From contig NZ_CABVIR010000001.1 of assembly GCF_902498065.1 (NCBI RefSeq), positions 1,674,001-1,738,000 of the forward strand: DNA of 64,000 nt. The letters run 5' to 3'. A model generated the notes under the pieces. That model worked only from the letters and a program-made list of their open reading frames with translations. It did not search any database and was not told the origin of the DNA. Below, in pieces: positions 37,745 to 47,337 of the stretch; positions within the stretch are counted from its first letter, which is position 1; each line of letters opens with the position of its first letter. Both the position numbers and the translations under genes were made by a program. The DNA is from Pseudomonas fluorescens (GTDB lineage Bacteria > Pseudomonadota > Gammaproteobacteria > Pseudomonadales > Pseudomonadaceae).

Positions 37745-38074
37745 TCATTTGCGCGCCAACTTAAAGCGCACGCAATCTTCGTAGAAACTTTGGCGCAGTG
37801 CCGCAGGTTTGATCCGCGACGGGCTGTCGTAGGTTTGCTCGGTAATACCCATCGCCGTCATGCGCATCCATGGCTTGCTGAACTTGTAGGTCTGTAATTT
37901 CTGGCGGGCGGCGTACAGCGAAACGCCCGCCAGTTTGAGTTCCTGGGCTCTTGCTGCCGTGCCCGCGCCCCAGCTGCACATATACCGGTCATTGCTTTGA
38001 AGCTCTTTGGCCTGGGCGGAGACGGCGATGCCCGCCAGGCCAAACGAAATCAGCGTAATCCATACATTGCGCAT
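37745..38074 (-). CDS. Small exported hypothetical protein
   Basis: This 109-residue protein has a Sec signal peptide (about 1-22, AGIAVSAQA-KEL). The mature part contains two Cys (in YMCSWGAG and YEDCVRFK) that may pair. I do not recognise a family. It is convergent with the hydrolase gene. Confidence 0.75.
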   Translation of the reverse strand: MRNVWITLISFGLAGIAVSAQAKELQSNDRYMCSWGAGTAARAQELKLAGVSLYAARQKLQTYKFSKPWMRMTAMGITEQTYDSPSRIKPAALRQSFYEDCVRFKLARK

Positions 38075-38165
38075 TTAAAGCCAGCCCTAACCACCTGAAA
38101 TTAAAGTGATTCTGTCTGTAACTTTCAGACTTCGGGGCCAGCAAAATGCCTTATCGCAAACCTTC

Positions 38166-38240
38166 TCAGTTCGCCGTGACCCGCTTGAGTCCGATAACGC
38201 CGCCCAGGATGAAGGCAATGCACAAGACCCGCAGCAGCAT
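38166..38240 (-). CDS. Possible 24-residue single-membrane-segment peptide
   Basis: A short frame downstream of the diguanylate cyclase gene encodes 24 residues with one membrane-spanning stretch (VLCIAFILGGVIGL) flanked by Arg and Lys. No clear ribosome site precedes it, so translation is uncertain. Confidence 0.3.
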   Translation of the reverse strand: MLLRVLCIAFILGGVIGLKRVTAN

Positions 38241-38261
38241 GGCGGCGGCGCATTTCAGCGC

Positions 38262-39302
38262 TTAGCGATGCACGCGGTTACGCCCGGTGCGCTTGGCCTG
38301 GTAGAGCGCGTCGTCGGCGCGGGTCAGGAGACTGTCAAAGTTCTCGGCGGGTTGCGCGAAGGCCACGCCAAAGGATGCCGTGATCGTATCGAGCACCTTG
38401 CCATCAACCCGCGCCTTGATCCGCAACGACTGGATTTTCACCCGCAGTTGCTCAGCAAAAACAGCGGCACTCGCCAGATCGGCGCAGTGTTGCAGAACCA
38501 CGCAAAACTCCTCACCGCCGTAGCGCGCCGCCGTGGCGTGAGGTGGCAGCGAACTGCGCAGCACCTGCCCGACATGCTGCAGCACTCGGTCGCCCAACGG
38601 GTGACCGTACTGATCATTGAATTGCTTGAAGTGGTCGATATCCAGCATGACCAGCGCGACGCCCTGGGACTCATTGCTCAGCGCCTGCTCGAGCAAACGG
38701 GTAAACGCGGTGCGGTTGAGCAGTTCGGTCAGGCCATCGAGTGTGGCCGCCAGTTGTGCACGCTCAAGCTTGCTGCGCAGGCTTTTGATCTCGCTCTGGG
38801 CCGTGTGCAGTTGGGAGAGGAACTGCTCCTGCTGACTCTGCATCAGTTGAGTGCTCTGTTGCAGCTCACTCAAAATGCCCGGCAAGCGCTCGTTGACGGG
38901 CGACTCGAGCATTTCCAGGCAACGTCCCAGACTGCTCTGGAAATTCAGATTGCCCTCGACGCTGCGCGAAACGTCGCGTTGCATGTCGTCCACCAGATTG
39001 ATCGCCTGTTGTTGCCCGGCGCGGGCCTCTTCCAGCTCGTCGCGAATGATGTAGTCGCGAAAAAGCCGGGTGGCGGACTCCGGCGGGAAGCAATCGAAGT
39101 CCTTTACCACCCGGTCCAGGTGACGATTGAGCTCCAGGTCCTGGCCTTTGCTGTAGGTGTACCAGAGCGCGTAATGCACGGGATTGGGCGGGATGTTGTG
39201 ACGAACCATCAGCGGAATGGCTTGTTTGAGCAGCGCCGCGGCCTCGCGGGAATCTTCCGGATACAGCGCCAGGGCAGTCGCACGCGTCTCTGATTGGCTC
39301 AT
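38262..39302 (-). CDS. Diguanylate cyclase (GGDEF, RYGGEEF)
   Basis: The ATG at 39302 gives 346 residues. The N-terminal about 170 residues are helical without membrane segments. The C-terminal GGDEF domain has the active-site RYGGEEF, the LDIDHFKQFND magnesium-binding segment and the final YQAKRTGRNRV. It should make c-di-GMP in the cytoplasm. A product inhibition site (RxxD) before the GGEEF is not evident. Its c-di-GMP might feed the NfrB-like synthase encoded in the last 8 kb, but any link is speculation. Confidence 0.92.
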   Translation of the reverse strand: MSQSETRATALALYPEDSREAAALLKQAIPLMVRHNIPPNPVHYALWYTYSKGQDLELNRHLDRVVKDFDCFPPESATRLFRDYIIRDELEEARAGQQQAINLVDDMQRDVSRSVEGNLNFQSSLGRCLEMLESPVNERLPGILSELQQSTQLMQSQQEQFLSQLHTAQSEIKSLRSKLERAQLAATLDGLTELLNRTAFTRLLEQALSNESQGVALVMLDIDHFKQFNDQYGHPLGDRVLQHVGQVLRSSLPPHATAARYGGEEFCVVLQHCADLASAAVFAEQLRVKIQSLRIKARVDGKVLDTITASFGVAFAQPAENFDSLLTRADDALYQAKRTGRNRVHR

Positions 39303-39491
39303 GTCATCACTGTGGTTGTTAATGATTGGCAAATGCAAAACGTTGCGAGCATAACCATACGCCGGACAAACGGCCATCCCCCTGTGCATTACCGCGCCAT
39401 TCGGGCTGAGGCAGGTCAGTTTTATCGCAGGCATTGGCGACCGCGACGTCGTGCGAACCTTAACCTCTGCCGATGGCCATGACGTTCATGA

Positions 39492-40460
39492 TCACACCTC
39501 TTGCGCTTGCACAGTGACGGCCGGCGTCGGCTGCGAGTTGCGCTCATGCACATGGCGATGAGGCGTACGGTCGATGTTCAGGCTGAGGATTTCCGGACGG
39601 CTGTAGTGACCGCGGCCGTCCATCTGACGCTTGCGGATGTCGATCTGGAACAAGTCGATGTCGGCAATGACTTCGCCTTCACCTTCGGTCAGTGCGCCGA
39701 CGACTTCACCTTGCGGATTGATGATCGCGGTGTAGCAACCGCCGGAGATCGGACCGATGGCGCAGCCGGTGTCAGCCATGATTTGCGCCTGCTGGTCCGG
39801 GTACAACCAGGCGGTCGAGTTGACCACGAAACACGCCGACTCCAGCGCGTGCATACGGATGCTGACTTCCATTTGGCGGGTGAACAGCGCACCGGCGAAC
39901 GAACCGGGGTACATCGAGGCGTGAATCTGTTCGCCGTCTTCGATCAAGGCGTAACGTGCCAACGGGTTGTAATGCTCCCAGCAAGCCAGTTGACCAATGC
40001 GGCCGACGGCGCTGTCGGTGGCACGCAGGCCCGAACCATCACCCATGCCCCAGATCATGCGTTCGTGATAGGTCGGCGAAATCTTGCGACGGGCCTGAAT
40101 CAGGGTGCCATCCGCATCGAACAGCAATTGTGTGTTGTAGAGGGTACTGCCATCGCGCTCGTTGACGCCGATGGACACCACCATATTGGCTTCTCTGGCG
40201 GCTTTGCCGATGGCATCGGTGGTCGCGGAAGGCACGACGACGGCTTGATCGAGCAACTTATAGTGCTCGGAACCCATTTCGAACGGCGACTGAACAAAGG
40301 AAAAGTACGGGTAATACGGCACGATGGTTTCCGGGAAAACGGCGAACTGCACGCCTTTCTCGCCGAGTTCACGGATTTTGTCGACGACCTTTTCTACAGT
40401 GCCTTCACGGCTGTAGAGAACAGGTGCGATCTGGACGGCAGCGGCTTTGACGATGGTCAT
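39492..40460 (-). CDS. Nitrilase (CN-hydrolase family)
   Basis: This 322-residue nitrilase has the full catalytic triad: Glu44 in [12 protein letters not shown], Lys126 in [10 protein letters not shown] and Cys160 in [11 protein letters not shown]. The [13 protein letters not shown] context is that of true nitrilases, which convert nitriles to acids and ammonia, rather than amidases. The regulator gene upstream on the same strand (128 bases away) is likely involved in its control. Substrate unknown. Confidence 0.92.
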   Translation of the reverse strand: MTIVKAAAVQIAPVLYSREGTVEKVVDKIRELGEKGVQFAVFPETIVPYYPYFSFVQSPFEMGSEHYKLLDQAVVVPSATTDAIGKAAREANMVVSIGVNERDGSTLYNTQLLFDADGTLIQARRKISPTYHERMIWGMGDGSGLRATDSAVGRIGQLACWEHYNPLARYALIEDGEQIHASMYPGSFAGALFTRQMEVSIRMHALESACFVVNSTAWLYPDQQAQIMADTGCAIGPISGGCYTAIINPQGEVVGALTEGEGEVIADIDLFQIDIRKRQMDGRGHYSRPEILSLNIDRTPHRHVHERNSQPTPAVTVQAQEV

Positions 40461-40588
40461 GGCGGTGATCTCAGTGGGGATTGGGCTTCAACGAGACCGA
40501 GATTACGCCAATAATATTTTGTCTCAAATGCCGAATACACCACCTTTTAAGCCATGCAGATACCTTGCAGGAGGTTCGCGATCGGGGT

Positions 40589-41530
40589 TCACGCAAGTCC
40601 GCCTCGACTAGCGCGCTGGATGACTTGCGGTGGTTGGCCAAACGCCCGGATAAACGCCCGGCGCATCCGTTCCCGATCACCAAAGCCGGTCTCTGTCGCC
40701 ACCACGTCGATGGCGTGCCGGCCGGTTTCCATCATCAGACGTGCGGCCTCCACCCGCAGATTTTCGATGGCCTTGGCGGGTGATTGACCGGTTTCGGCAT
40801 GGAATACGCGACTGAACTGCCGCGGGCTGAGGTTTGCCGCGCTAGCCAGCGCGTCCACCGACAGCTCGGACTTCAGGTTCTGCTTGGCGTAGGTCAACGC
40901 TGACTGGATGCGGTCAGTCTTGGGTTCGAGTTCGAGCATCACCGAAAACTGCGACTGCCCGCCTGCGCGCCGGTGGTACACCACCAATTGCCGGGCCACA
41001 CGACGCGCCACTTGCGCACCGAGGTCACTTTCCACCAGGGCCAATGCGAGATCGACACAGGCACTCATGCCTGCAGCGGTCCAGACGTTGCCGTCGTTGA
41101 TGAAGATCCGATCCTCCTCCACCTTCACCTTCGGGTAGGCCCGCTGCAACGCCGGCGCATGGCACCAGTGTGTAGTCGCGCGCCGACCATCAAGCAGTCC
41201 GGCTTCGGCCAGCGCGATGGCACCGGTGCAGATCGAGCCGACACGGCGGGAGGTCTGACTGGCGCTGCGCAGAAACGCCACCATGCCCGATGAAACCGGA
41301 CGGATCAGGTTGTCACCCATCACCAGCAGCGTGTCGAACGAGCGCTGATCGAACGCGGTGGTTTCCACACCGAATCCGGCGGAGGTTCGCACCGTCCCGC
41401 CGTGCTCCGACAACAAGGCAAGGCTGTACACCGGTTCGTCGACGGCGCCATTGGCCATTTCGAACGCCGCACACATGGCCAGGCCCAACACCTGGAACTC
41501 GGGATAAACGATGAGGCCGACCTGGTGCAT
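40589..41530 (-). CDS. GlxA/FtrA-type AraC transcriptional regulator
   Basis: The ATG at 41530 gives 313 residues. The N-terminal half is DJ-1/PfpI-like (SICTGAIALAEAGLLDGRRATTHW), and the C-terminal half has two AraC helix-turn-helix motifs (LASAANLSPRQFSRVFHAET and ATETGFGDRERMRRAFIRAFG). It lies upstream of and in the same direction as the nitrilase gene, suggesting control of nitrile or related nitrogen compound metabolism. Confidence 0.9.
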   Translation of the reverse strand: MHQVGLIVYPEFQVLGLAMCAAFEMANGAVDEPVYSLALLSEHGGTVRTSAGFGVETTAFDQRSFDTLLVMGDNLIRPVSSGMVAFLRSASQTSRRVGSICTGAIALAEAGLLDGRRATTHWCHAPALQRAYPKVKVEEDRIFINDGNVWTAAGMSACVDLALALVESDLGAQVARRVARQLVVYHRRAGGQSQFSVMLELEPKTDRIQSALTYAKQNLKSELSVDALASAANLSPRQFSRVFHAETGQSPAKAIENLRVEAARLMMETGRHAIDVVATETGFGDRERMRRAFIRAFGQPPQVIQRASRGGLA

Positions 41531-41631
41531 GACGACGATATCCTGATGGCTGCAAAGGAGGCTTGATAGTTTTTCAGGCCATCTAATTTGCACTGTACGC
41601 GCTAATCAGGTCTATCCCTAACGCAAGGCAC

Positions 41632-42567
41632 TCAGTGCCGCGACATCAACCCATGCAGCACCCCAAACCGCAAACCGGGCTCGGACGGCGTCATGTGCGA
41701 AACGCCAAAGACCTTGAACGCCGCCAGCATCAGCACCAGTCCACCGGGCAGGATACTCAGACGATGGCTTTGCAAACCCGCCAACCTGAGCTGATTGACG
41801 TGCCCCACTTCCAGCAGGCGCAGTGACAGGCGCAACAAGCCGCTGTAGGTGATGCCGCTCTGGCCTTCGTCGTTCAAGTCGTTGGCCTTGAGCACTTTGG
41901 CCAGCATCCGTGCGGTGCCTGATGAGCCGATGACCTGCTGCCAGCCCAATGTGCGATAACGGCGCGCCACGCGTTCGAATTGCAGGGTGGCGACACGCTC
42001 GGCTTCCAGTAACGCCGGGGCGGTGATGCGGCCGCCTTGAAAATAACGCGCACCAAAGGTGCCGCTGCCGATGGCGATGCTTTCGGTCAACAGCGGTTGC
42101 GCGCCCTGCCCCAGAATCAGTTCCGTGGAGCCGCCACCGATGTCGATCACCAGTCGTTTGCGCTGCGTGCCGGGAACCGTGTGAGCCACGCCGGCGTATA
42201 CCAACCGGGCTTCTTCATGCCCGGAGATCACATCGATGCTAAACCCCAGATGCCGTTCTGCGCTGGCGAGGAACAGTTGAGCATTGTCGGCTTCACGCAC
42301 AGCGCTGGTTGCCACCGCTCGCACGCGACCGGGCTCAAAGCCGCGCAACTTTTTGCCGAATCGCGCGAGTGCCTGCCAGCCGCGATCCAGCGCCATCTCG
42401 TCCAGCGCGCCACCCTGAAACCCCTCCGCCAACCGCACGGGTTCACGCAGGGTCTTCACTTCCTGGATCACCAGTTGCTGGTTGCGCTTGACGGACTGGC
42501 CGATCATCAAGCGAAACGCATTGGAGCCCAGGTCAATGGCCGCAAACAGGGAGGCATCTCCTTTCAT
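41632..42567 (-). CDS. Ppx/GppA family phosphatase
   Basis: The start ATG at 42567 follows AAGGAA by about 8 bases and gives 311 residues. The ASKHA motifs are visible: AAIDLGSNAFRL at the N-terminus and VIDIGGGSTELILG in the middle. The C-terminal HD-type domain of longer Ppx proteins is absent. It would hydrolyse polyphosphate or pppGpp-like substrates; which one cannot be read off. Confidence 0.88.
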   Translation of the reverse strand: MKGDASLFAAIDLGSNAFRLMIGQSVKRNQQLVIQEVKTLREPVRLAEGFQGGALDEMALDRGWQALARFGKKLRGFEPGRVRAVATSAVREADNAQLFLASAERHLGFSIDVISGHEEARLVYAGVAHTVPGTQRKRLVIDIGGGSTELILGQGAQPLLTESIAIGSGTFGARYFQGGRITAPALLEAERVATLQFERVARRYRTLGWQQVIGSSGTARMLAKVLKANDLNDEGQSGITYSGLLRLSLRLLEVGHVNQLRLAGLQSHRLSILPGGLVLMLAAFKVFGVSHMTPSEPGLRFGVLHGLMSRH

Positions 42568-42675
42568 AGCAGTATTCCTTGCACATTCATCTATCAGCCG
42601 ACACCGCTCTGCTGAACACTCAAGACGGTTTGCAAGGATCTTGGCATGGGTTCGATGACATCCAGATGACACCCA

Positions 42676-43296
42676 CTAATGGGCCTCTCCCCCCTTGGGC
42701 TTGTAAAAGAGAAACATGCGGGTCTCGGTGGTCTTGATGTATTTCCTGGCCCAGTCGGGTTTTACGTTGCGGTCGTGAAAATACATCGCGCCGTTGGTGC
42801 GGTCGTTGAGTTGCTTGTTGAGGGCCTTGCGCGCGATTTCCTTGGCGATCGCGTATTGGGTTTCTTCCTGGACCTCATCGGAACGCCCGTCACACCACCA
42901 GGAAAACTGGCAGTTCTTGGCTTCGGAGCCTTGCTTGACCACTGCGCACACCGTGTCTGGAAAACCTTCGTGGCCCAGGCGATTCATCACCACACTCGCC
43001 ACCGCTTCCATGTCGGCGGAGGATTTGCCCTTGGCTTCCCAATAGATGGAGCGCGCCAGGCAGGTGATTGCATCGTCCAGCGGCGACGCGCCTGCCGGGT
43101 CGACCGCCTGCACTTCCGAAGTGGTGATGGCTTCGGACTTGGGTACCGGTAGATCGGCGCCCTTCTCCGCCGCTTTCTGCTCCAGCACTTCGGCCTTGTT
43201 TTCGGCCACTTCCTTTTTCTGTTCCTGTTCAGTCGCCGATGCCTGGCCGCCGAGTAGCGTGATTGCAAAGCAGGTTGCTATCCAAATTAATCGCAT
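42676..43296 (-). CDS. SleB-type cell wall hydrolase, exported
   Basis: The ATG at 43296 follows GAAGGG and gives 206 residues with a Sec signal peptide (to about residue 21, QASA-TEQ). A Glu/Lys-rich linker follows, then the hydrolase_2/SleB domain (YWEAKGKSSADMEAVASVVMNR with the catalytic Glu, CAVVKQGSEAKNCQFSWWCDG, AMYFHDRNVKPDWA). It likely cuts peptidoglycan as a lytic transglycosylase or related enzyme in the periplasm. Confidence 0.88.
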   Translation of the reverse strand: MRLIWIATCFAITLLGGQASATEQEQKKEVAENKAEVLEQKAAEKGADLPVPKSEAITTSEVQAVDPAGASPLDDAITCLARSIYWEAKGKSSADMEAVASVVMNRLGHEGFPDTVCAVVKQGSEAKNCQFSWWCDGRSDEVQEETQYAIAKEIARKALNKQLNDRTNGAMYFHDRNVKPDWARKYIKTTETRMFLFYKPKGGEAH

Positions 43297-43496
43297 GATC
43301 GACCCTTCTGAGTGGACTGGATTCAAGCAACAAAATGTCGACGCGCAGCACGTCTTTCGGGCGACATGGCTTGATTGTAGTTGCCCGTTTTCGTTTCGAC
43401 AGACGGCCAACAACCGGTATTTCGGCGCGAAAAGGCATTGCGCTCACGGGGGTGAAATCGCGCATCATGGGCGCAGTCCGAACAAGGGAGATTTCC

Positions 43497-44348
43497 ATGC
43501 GTGTCCTGTCATCCGTTTTGCGTCTTGCTACGTTGTCATTGGGCTTGTTGTTCGCCGCGAAGGCGCTGGCGGCCGACGAGAAACAACTGATCGACTCGAT
43601 CAACGACTACCGCAGCCAGGTGCAACGTTGCGCGGGTGAAGTATCGTCGGAGCTGCCGCCGCTGGCGGGTGATCCACGGCTGGCGCTGTCGGCCACCAGC
43701 ATCGGCAACCTGCAACAGGCCATGGTCGCGGCGAATTACCCGATGAAGAATGTGCAGGCAATCAGCCTGTCCGGACCGCGTGATGCAGCTTCGGCGATGA
43801 AAGCGATCCAGGAGAGTTTTTGCCAGATCGTGCTGGACCCGCAATTCGTCGACATCGGCGTGAGCCGCCAGGACCGTGAATGGCGCATCGTGCTGGCCCG
43901 TCCATTGTTGAGCGCACGCCTGGGCGACTGGCAGGCGGAGGGCCAGAAGTTGCTGGCCGAGCTCAACACCGCCCGCAGCCGTCCACGTCAGTGCGGCACG
44001 CAATCCTTTGCCGCCGCCGCGCCGCTGACCTGGAACGTCACCCTGGCGACAGCGGCCGAAGAGCATTCCCGGTCGATGGCCAACAACAATTACTTCGACC
44101 ACAAGGACCGCGACGGTCGTACCCCGGGTGACCGCGCAGAACTGGCGGGTTACAGCGCCCAGTTGATCGGCGAGAACATCGCCGCCGGGCAAGACAGCGT
44201 GCGCAAGGTCGTCGATGGCTGGGTCGCCAGCCCCGGCCACTGCGCCAACCTGATGAACCCGCAGTTCCAAGAGTTGGGCGCGGCGTATGCGGTGGACCCG
44301 AAGAGCGATTCGGGGATTTACTGGACGGCGATGTTTGGTACGCCGTAA
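43497..44348 (+). CDS. Exported CAP (SCP/PR-1) domain protein, apparently with a degenerate first CAP-like half
   Basis: The ATG at 43497, 9 bases after AGGGAG, gives 283 residues with a signal peptide (to about residue 24, ALAADEK). The C-terminal half (about 150-283) is a CAP domain: TLATAAEEHSRSMANNNYFD, ENIAAGQ, and SPGHCANLMNP with the conserved His/Glu sites. The N-terminal half (about 25-150) repeats parts of that layout (LIDSINDYRSQVQRCAGE ... RLALSATSIGNLQQAM) without the CAP signature motifs, so it may be a decayed copy. Confidence 0.8.
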   Translation: MRVLSSVLRLATLSLGLLFAAKALAADEKQLIDSINDYRSQVQRCAGEVSSELPPLAGDPRLALSATSIGNLQQAMVAANYPMKNVQAISLSGPRDAASAMKAIQESFCQIVLDPQFVDIGVSRQDREWRIVLARPLLSARLGDWQAEGQKLLAELNTARSRPRQCGTQSFAAAAPLTWNVTLATAAEEHSRSMANNNYFDHKDRDGRTPGDRAELAGYSAQLIGENIAAGQDSVRKVVDGWVASPGHCANLMNPQFQELGAAYAVDPKSDSGIYWTAMFGTP

Positions 44349-44355
44349 ACGCCCG

Positions 44356-44409
44356 GATCGCGCAGAAAAACCGGACGCTCTTGATGGGGTCCGGTTCTTC
44401 TGCGCGATC
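44356..44409. terminator. Long inverted repeat after CAP gene
   Basis: Arms GATCGCGCAGAA (44356-44367) and TTCTGCGCGATC (44398-44409), extended by a CCGGA/TCCGG pair, form a long hairpin 7 bases past the CAP stop. No T run follows, so it may be terminator- or REP-like. Confidence 0.6.
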
Positions 44410-44570
44410 GGTCAACCCGTCATAGACTCTGTCGATCAGCCGGTCATCAAGAGTGATTGGACGCCAGTGGCCCTTGGCTTGAGCCGATGCCGAAGGGCAA
44501 CGTACCCAACATCTCCACAAGCATTTTTATCGAGGTCGGCGATCAGTGTTCGACACTGGTCGAGGCCGGT

Positions 44571-45359
44571 TCAGGCACTCGCCTGAACCACCTCGATCCC
44601 CAGTTTCCGATAATCCCCGACATCGCCCGTCGCCACGTGACGCTCGGTGATCAGCGTATGGATGCGGCTGCACGGCGCGACCACAAACGGCTCGACCGCA
44701 CCCAGTTTGTCCGCCGTGGTGACGGCGATCACCTGCGAAGCGCTGTCGAGCAGCGCCTGTTTCACCGGCACCTCATCGAAGTGCAACGAGCTGATGCCAA
44801 CTTGCGGATGAATTGCACAGACCCCGGTGAACAGCACATCAGCCTTGATGCCCTGGAGCAAGCGCACGGTCTCGTGACCGCTGACCGACATCGTGGCGAG
44901 GTTGAGTTGCCCGCCCGCCAGAATCACCTTGATGCCTGTGTACTCGGCCAGGATGATCGCAGTCATCGGCGAGGTCGTGATGGCGGTGATGGCAATGTCC
45001 GAAGGCAACGAGCGCGCGATCTGCAGCGTAGTGGTGCCGGAATCGAACATCACGATCTGGCCATTCTCCACCCGACTGGCCGCGAGTTGCGCGAGGTGGG
45101 TTTTCACCTCATCGGTTTCGCTGACCCGCGTGAAGTAATCCTTGCCCGTATCCTTGGGCCGAGGCAGCGCACCGCCGTGCACGCGCTGTACCAAGCCGGC
45201 CGTGGCCAACTCCGACAGGTCACGGCGGATAGTGTCTTCCGAGACGGCGAAATGCTGACTCAACTCCGACGCCATGACCTTGCCGTCACGTTCGAGGATC
45301 AGCAGGATTTTCTGCCGGCGCAGATGAGGGAGTTCGGCGGCCGAGTGTTGATCGTGCAT
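44571..45359 (-). CDS. DeoR/GlpR-family transcriptional regulator
   Basis: The ATG at 45359 gives 262 residues. The N-terminal helix-turn-helix is ASELSQHFAVSEDTIRRDL, and the C-terminal DeoRC sugar-phosphate sensor domain carries VMFDSGTTTLQIAR and LFTGVCAIHPQVGIS. It is likely a repressor released by a phosphorylated sugar. No obvious target genes are adjacent. Confidence 0.9.
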   Translation of the reverse strand: MHDQHSAAELPHLRRQKILLILERDGKVMASELSQHFAVSEDTIRRDLSELATAGLVQRVHGGALPRPKDTGKDYFTRVSETDEVKTHLAQLAASRVENGQIVMFDSGTTTLQIARSLPSDIAITAITTSPMTAIILAEYTGIKVILAGGQLNLATMSVSGHETVRLLQGIKADVLFTGVCAIHPQVGISSLHFDEVPVKQALLDSASQVIAVTTADKLGAVEPFVVAPCSRIHTLITERHVATGDVGDYRKLGIEVVQASA

Positions 45360-45473
45360 GTTTACGCCTGATTTTGCGGGTTTGTGCGAGATTAGCCAAA
45401 CCTTCACGCAAACACAATCGATGCAAGAGCCCCATCGCCGACAAGCCAGGGCTCCTGGGATTGCGGTGAAGCG

Positions 45474-46142
45474 TCAGTTGATCGCGACCTGAGCCACACG
45501 GCCCGTGGCCACCAGCGCTTTCAGCGACGTGTCGAACTGCTTCAGAGCGTTCTCTTGCAACGCGATTTGCTGGTTGATCTGCGCGGCGATCTCCGGTGCG
45601 GCTTTGCCGTGCACCCAGACCGAAGGCATTTGTTGTGTGCGTGAGCCCTCGGCCTTGCCGATGTATTGCAGGTTCGAGTCATAAAAACTGGCCATGAACC
45701 GCGCTTCAACCTGATTGTTGCGCTTGGACACCAGACGGCTGTAGGTGTCGAGCATCACCACCACATCCGGGTGCGCCTGCACCAGCGCATCGAGGTTGTC
45801 GTAAACCGTCACCGAGGCAAACTCTTTGTGCAACGACCCCATCAACCCGTTGATCGCCCGTTTCGGATCGGAACTGTTGACGAAGGCGCTGCTGATGCGC
45901 GAGTCCAGTTCAGGGTTCTTCGCGCCGTTCAGCGCAACCGAGTGGTACTGCTCAAGGTATTCGAGGGTGCTGACGGTGTTTTCGCTGTAGAGCACGCCCA
46001 CCGATTGCGCGTGCTGCAAGCTCGCGGCGCTGTCGGCGACCGGCAGGAAGTGGCAGGACTGTTCGGCCGCGTACGCCGGCACGGTGGCGGCAACGCTGCC
46101 GGTCAGGACAGCGACAAGGGTCAGCAGGGTAGACATTCTCAT
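45474..46142 (-). CDS. Exported hypothetical protein
   Basis: The ATG at 46142, preceded by GAAGGAA, gives 222 residues with a Sec signal peptide (to about residue 25, VPAYAAEQ). I do not recognise a family. The mature part is mixed, with a conserved-looking core VYDNLDALVQAHPDVVVML and helical segments at the C-terminus. Confidence 0.7.
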   Translation of the reverse strand: MRMSTLLTLVAVLTGSVAATVPAYAAEQSCHFLPVADSAASLQHAQSVGVLYSENTVSTLEYLEQYHSVALNGAKNPELDSRISSAFVNSSDPKRAINGLMGSLHKEFASVTVYDNLDALVQAHPDVVVMLDTYSRLVSKRNNQVEARFMASFYDSNLQYIGKAEGSRTQQMPSVWVHGKAAPEIAAQINQQIALQENALKQFDTSLKALVATGRVAQVAIN

Positions 46143-46278
46143 CGCGCAGGTTCCTTCGGAGGCGAATTCGGTATGTGGCTATCCTCCTCCCTTGGCGAAA
46201 AAACAGAACTTGCGATTCTTGATGATGGTTATTGATCAAACGAATGGTTGCGGCAAAAGGGACCGTTGCGCTTTGCCC

Positions 46279-47205
46279 TCACACCCCCGGCCGATCCGCA
46301 ACCGGTGCATGTTGCGCCATCAACTCGACCACCCAATCAATAAACACGCGCAGCTTCAGGCTGATGTGCCGGTTCGGCGGGAAGGCCACATACAACGGCA
46401 TCGTATCGAGCCGCCAACCCTCGAACAGAGGCACCAATTCGCCGCTCGCCTCATAGTCCCGGGACATGTATCTGGGCAGCCAAAGCACACCGAGCCCGGC
46501 GAGGCCCGCCGCAAGAAACGCGTTGCCATCATCGACGGCCAGCACGTAGCGTCCTTTGATCTGCAACCGTTCACGCTCGTTGTACAGCGCGTAGGGCACG
46601 GGTTTGCCGGTGCGCGCCCACAAGAAACCGACGACGCGATGCGCCGAATCCTCCAGCTCTCGCGGATGTAGCGGCAGGCCAACGCGCGCCAGATAGCTCG
46701 GTGCCGCAAACACGCCAAGTGGCAGGTCCGCGACACGCCGGGCCATCAACGACTGGTCCATCAGTTCGCCGCCGCGCACCACGCAATCGACGTTCTCATC
46801 GATCATGTCGACGATGCGATCGCTGACGCCCATGTCGATCTGGATGTCCGGGTAGCGCGCATAAAACCCAGGCAATGCTGGCACCAGAATCATCCTCGCC
46901 AGCGGGCTCGGCACATCCACACGAAGTCGGCCTCTGGGTAACGTCGCCGCACCGGACAGGCTGGTTTCGGCATCGTCCATATCGGCCAGCAGCCGTAACA
47001 CCCGCTCGTAGTAGACCGCGCCATCGGCTGTGACGTTGACCTTGCGCGTGGTGCGGTTGAGCAACTTGACGCGCAACCGTGCCTCCAGTTGCTGCACCAG
47101 TTGGGTCACGGTGGTCTTGCTCATGTGCAAGGTGTCGGCCGCCTTGGTAAAGCTGCCCGCCTCCACCACGCGCGCAAATGCCTGCATTGCATCAAAACGG
47201 TCCAT
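46279..47205 (-). CDS. LysR-family transcriptional regulator
   Basis: The ATG at 47205 gives 308 residues: N-terminal helix-turn-helix (SFTKAADTLHMSKTTVTQLV) and an effector domain. It is divergent from the RidA gene (132 bases between starts), a common arrangement for a regulator and its target. Confidence 0.92.
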   Translation of the reverse strand: MDRFDAMQAFARVVEAGSFTKAADTLHMSKTTVTQLVQQLEARLRVKLLNRTTRKVNVTADGAVYYERVLRLLADMDDAETSLSGAATLPRGRLRVDVPSPLARMILVPALPGFYARYPDIQIDMGVSDRIVDMIDENVDCVVRGGELMDQSLMARRVADLPLGVFAAPSYLARVGLPLHPRELEDSAHRVVGFLWARTGKPVPYALYNERERLQIKGRYVLAVDDGNAFLAAGLAGLGVLWLPRYMSRDYEASGELVPLFEGWRLDTMPLYVAFPPNRHISLKLRVFIDWVVELMAQHAPVADRPGV

Positions 47206-47337
47206 TGCGGCCCCAGGTATCAATCGGATTGTTTGGGTTTCACAAACAGTGCTGGCCAAGGTTGCTCGTTTATCGTCCCGATGCAAGTCCCTACAGTCTC
47301 TACATCGACGATAGAGAGCCCTTGATGGAGGCATTTC

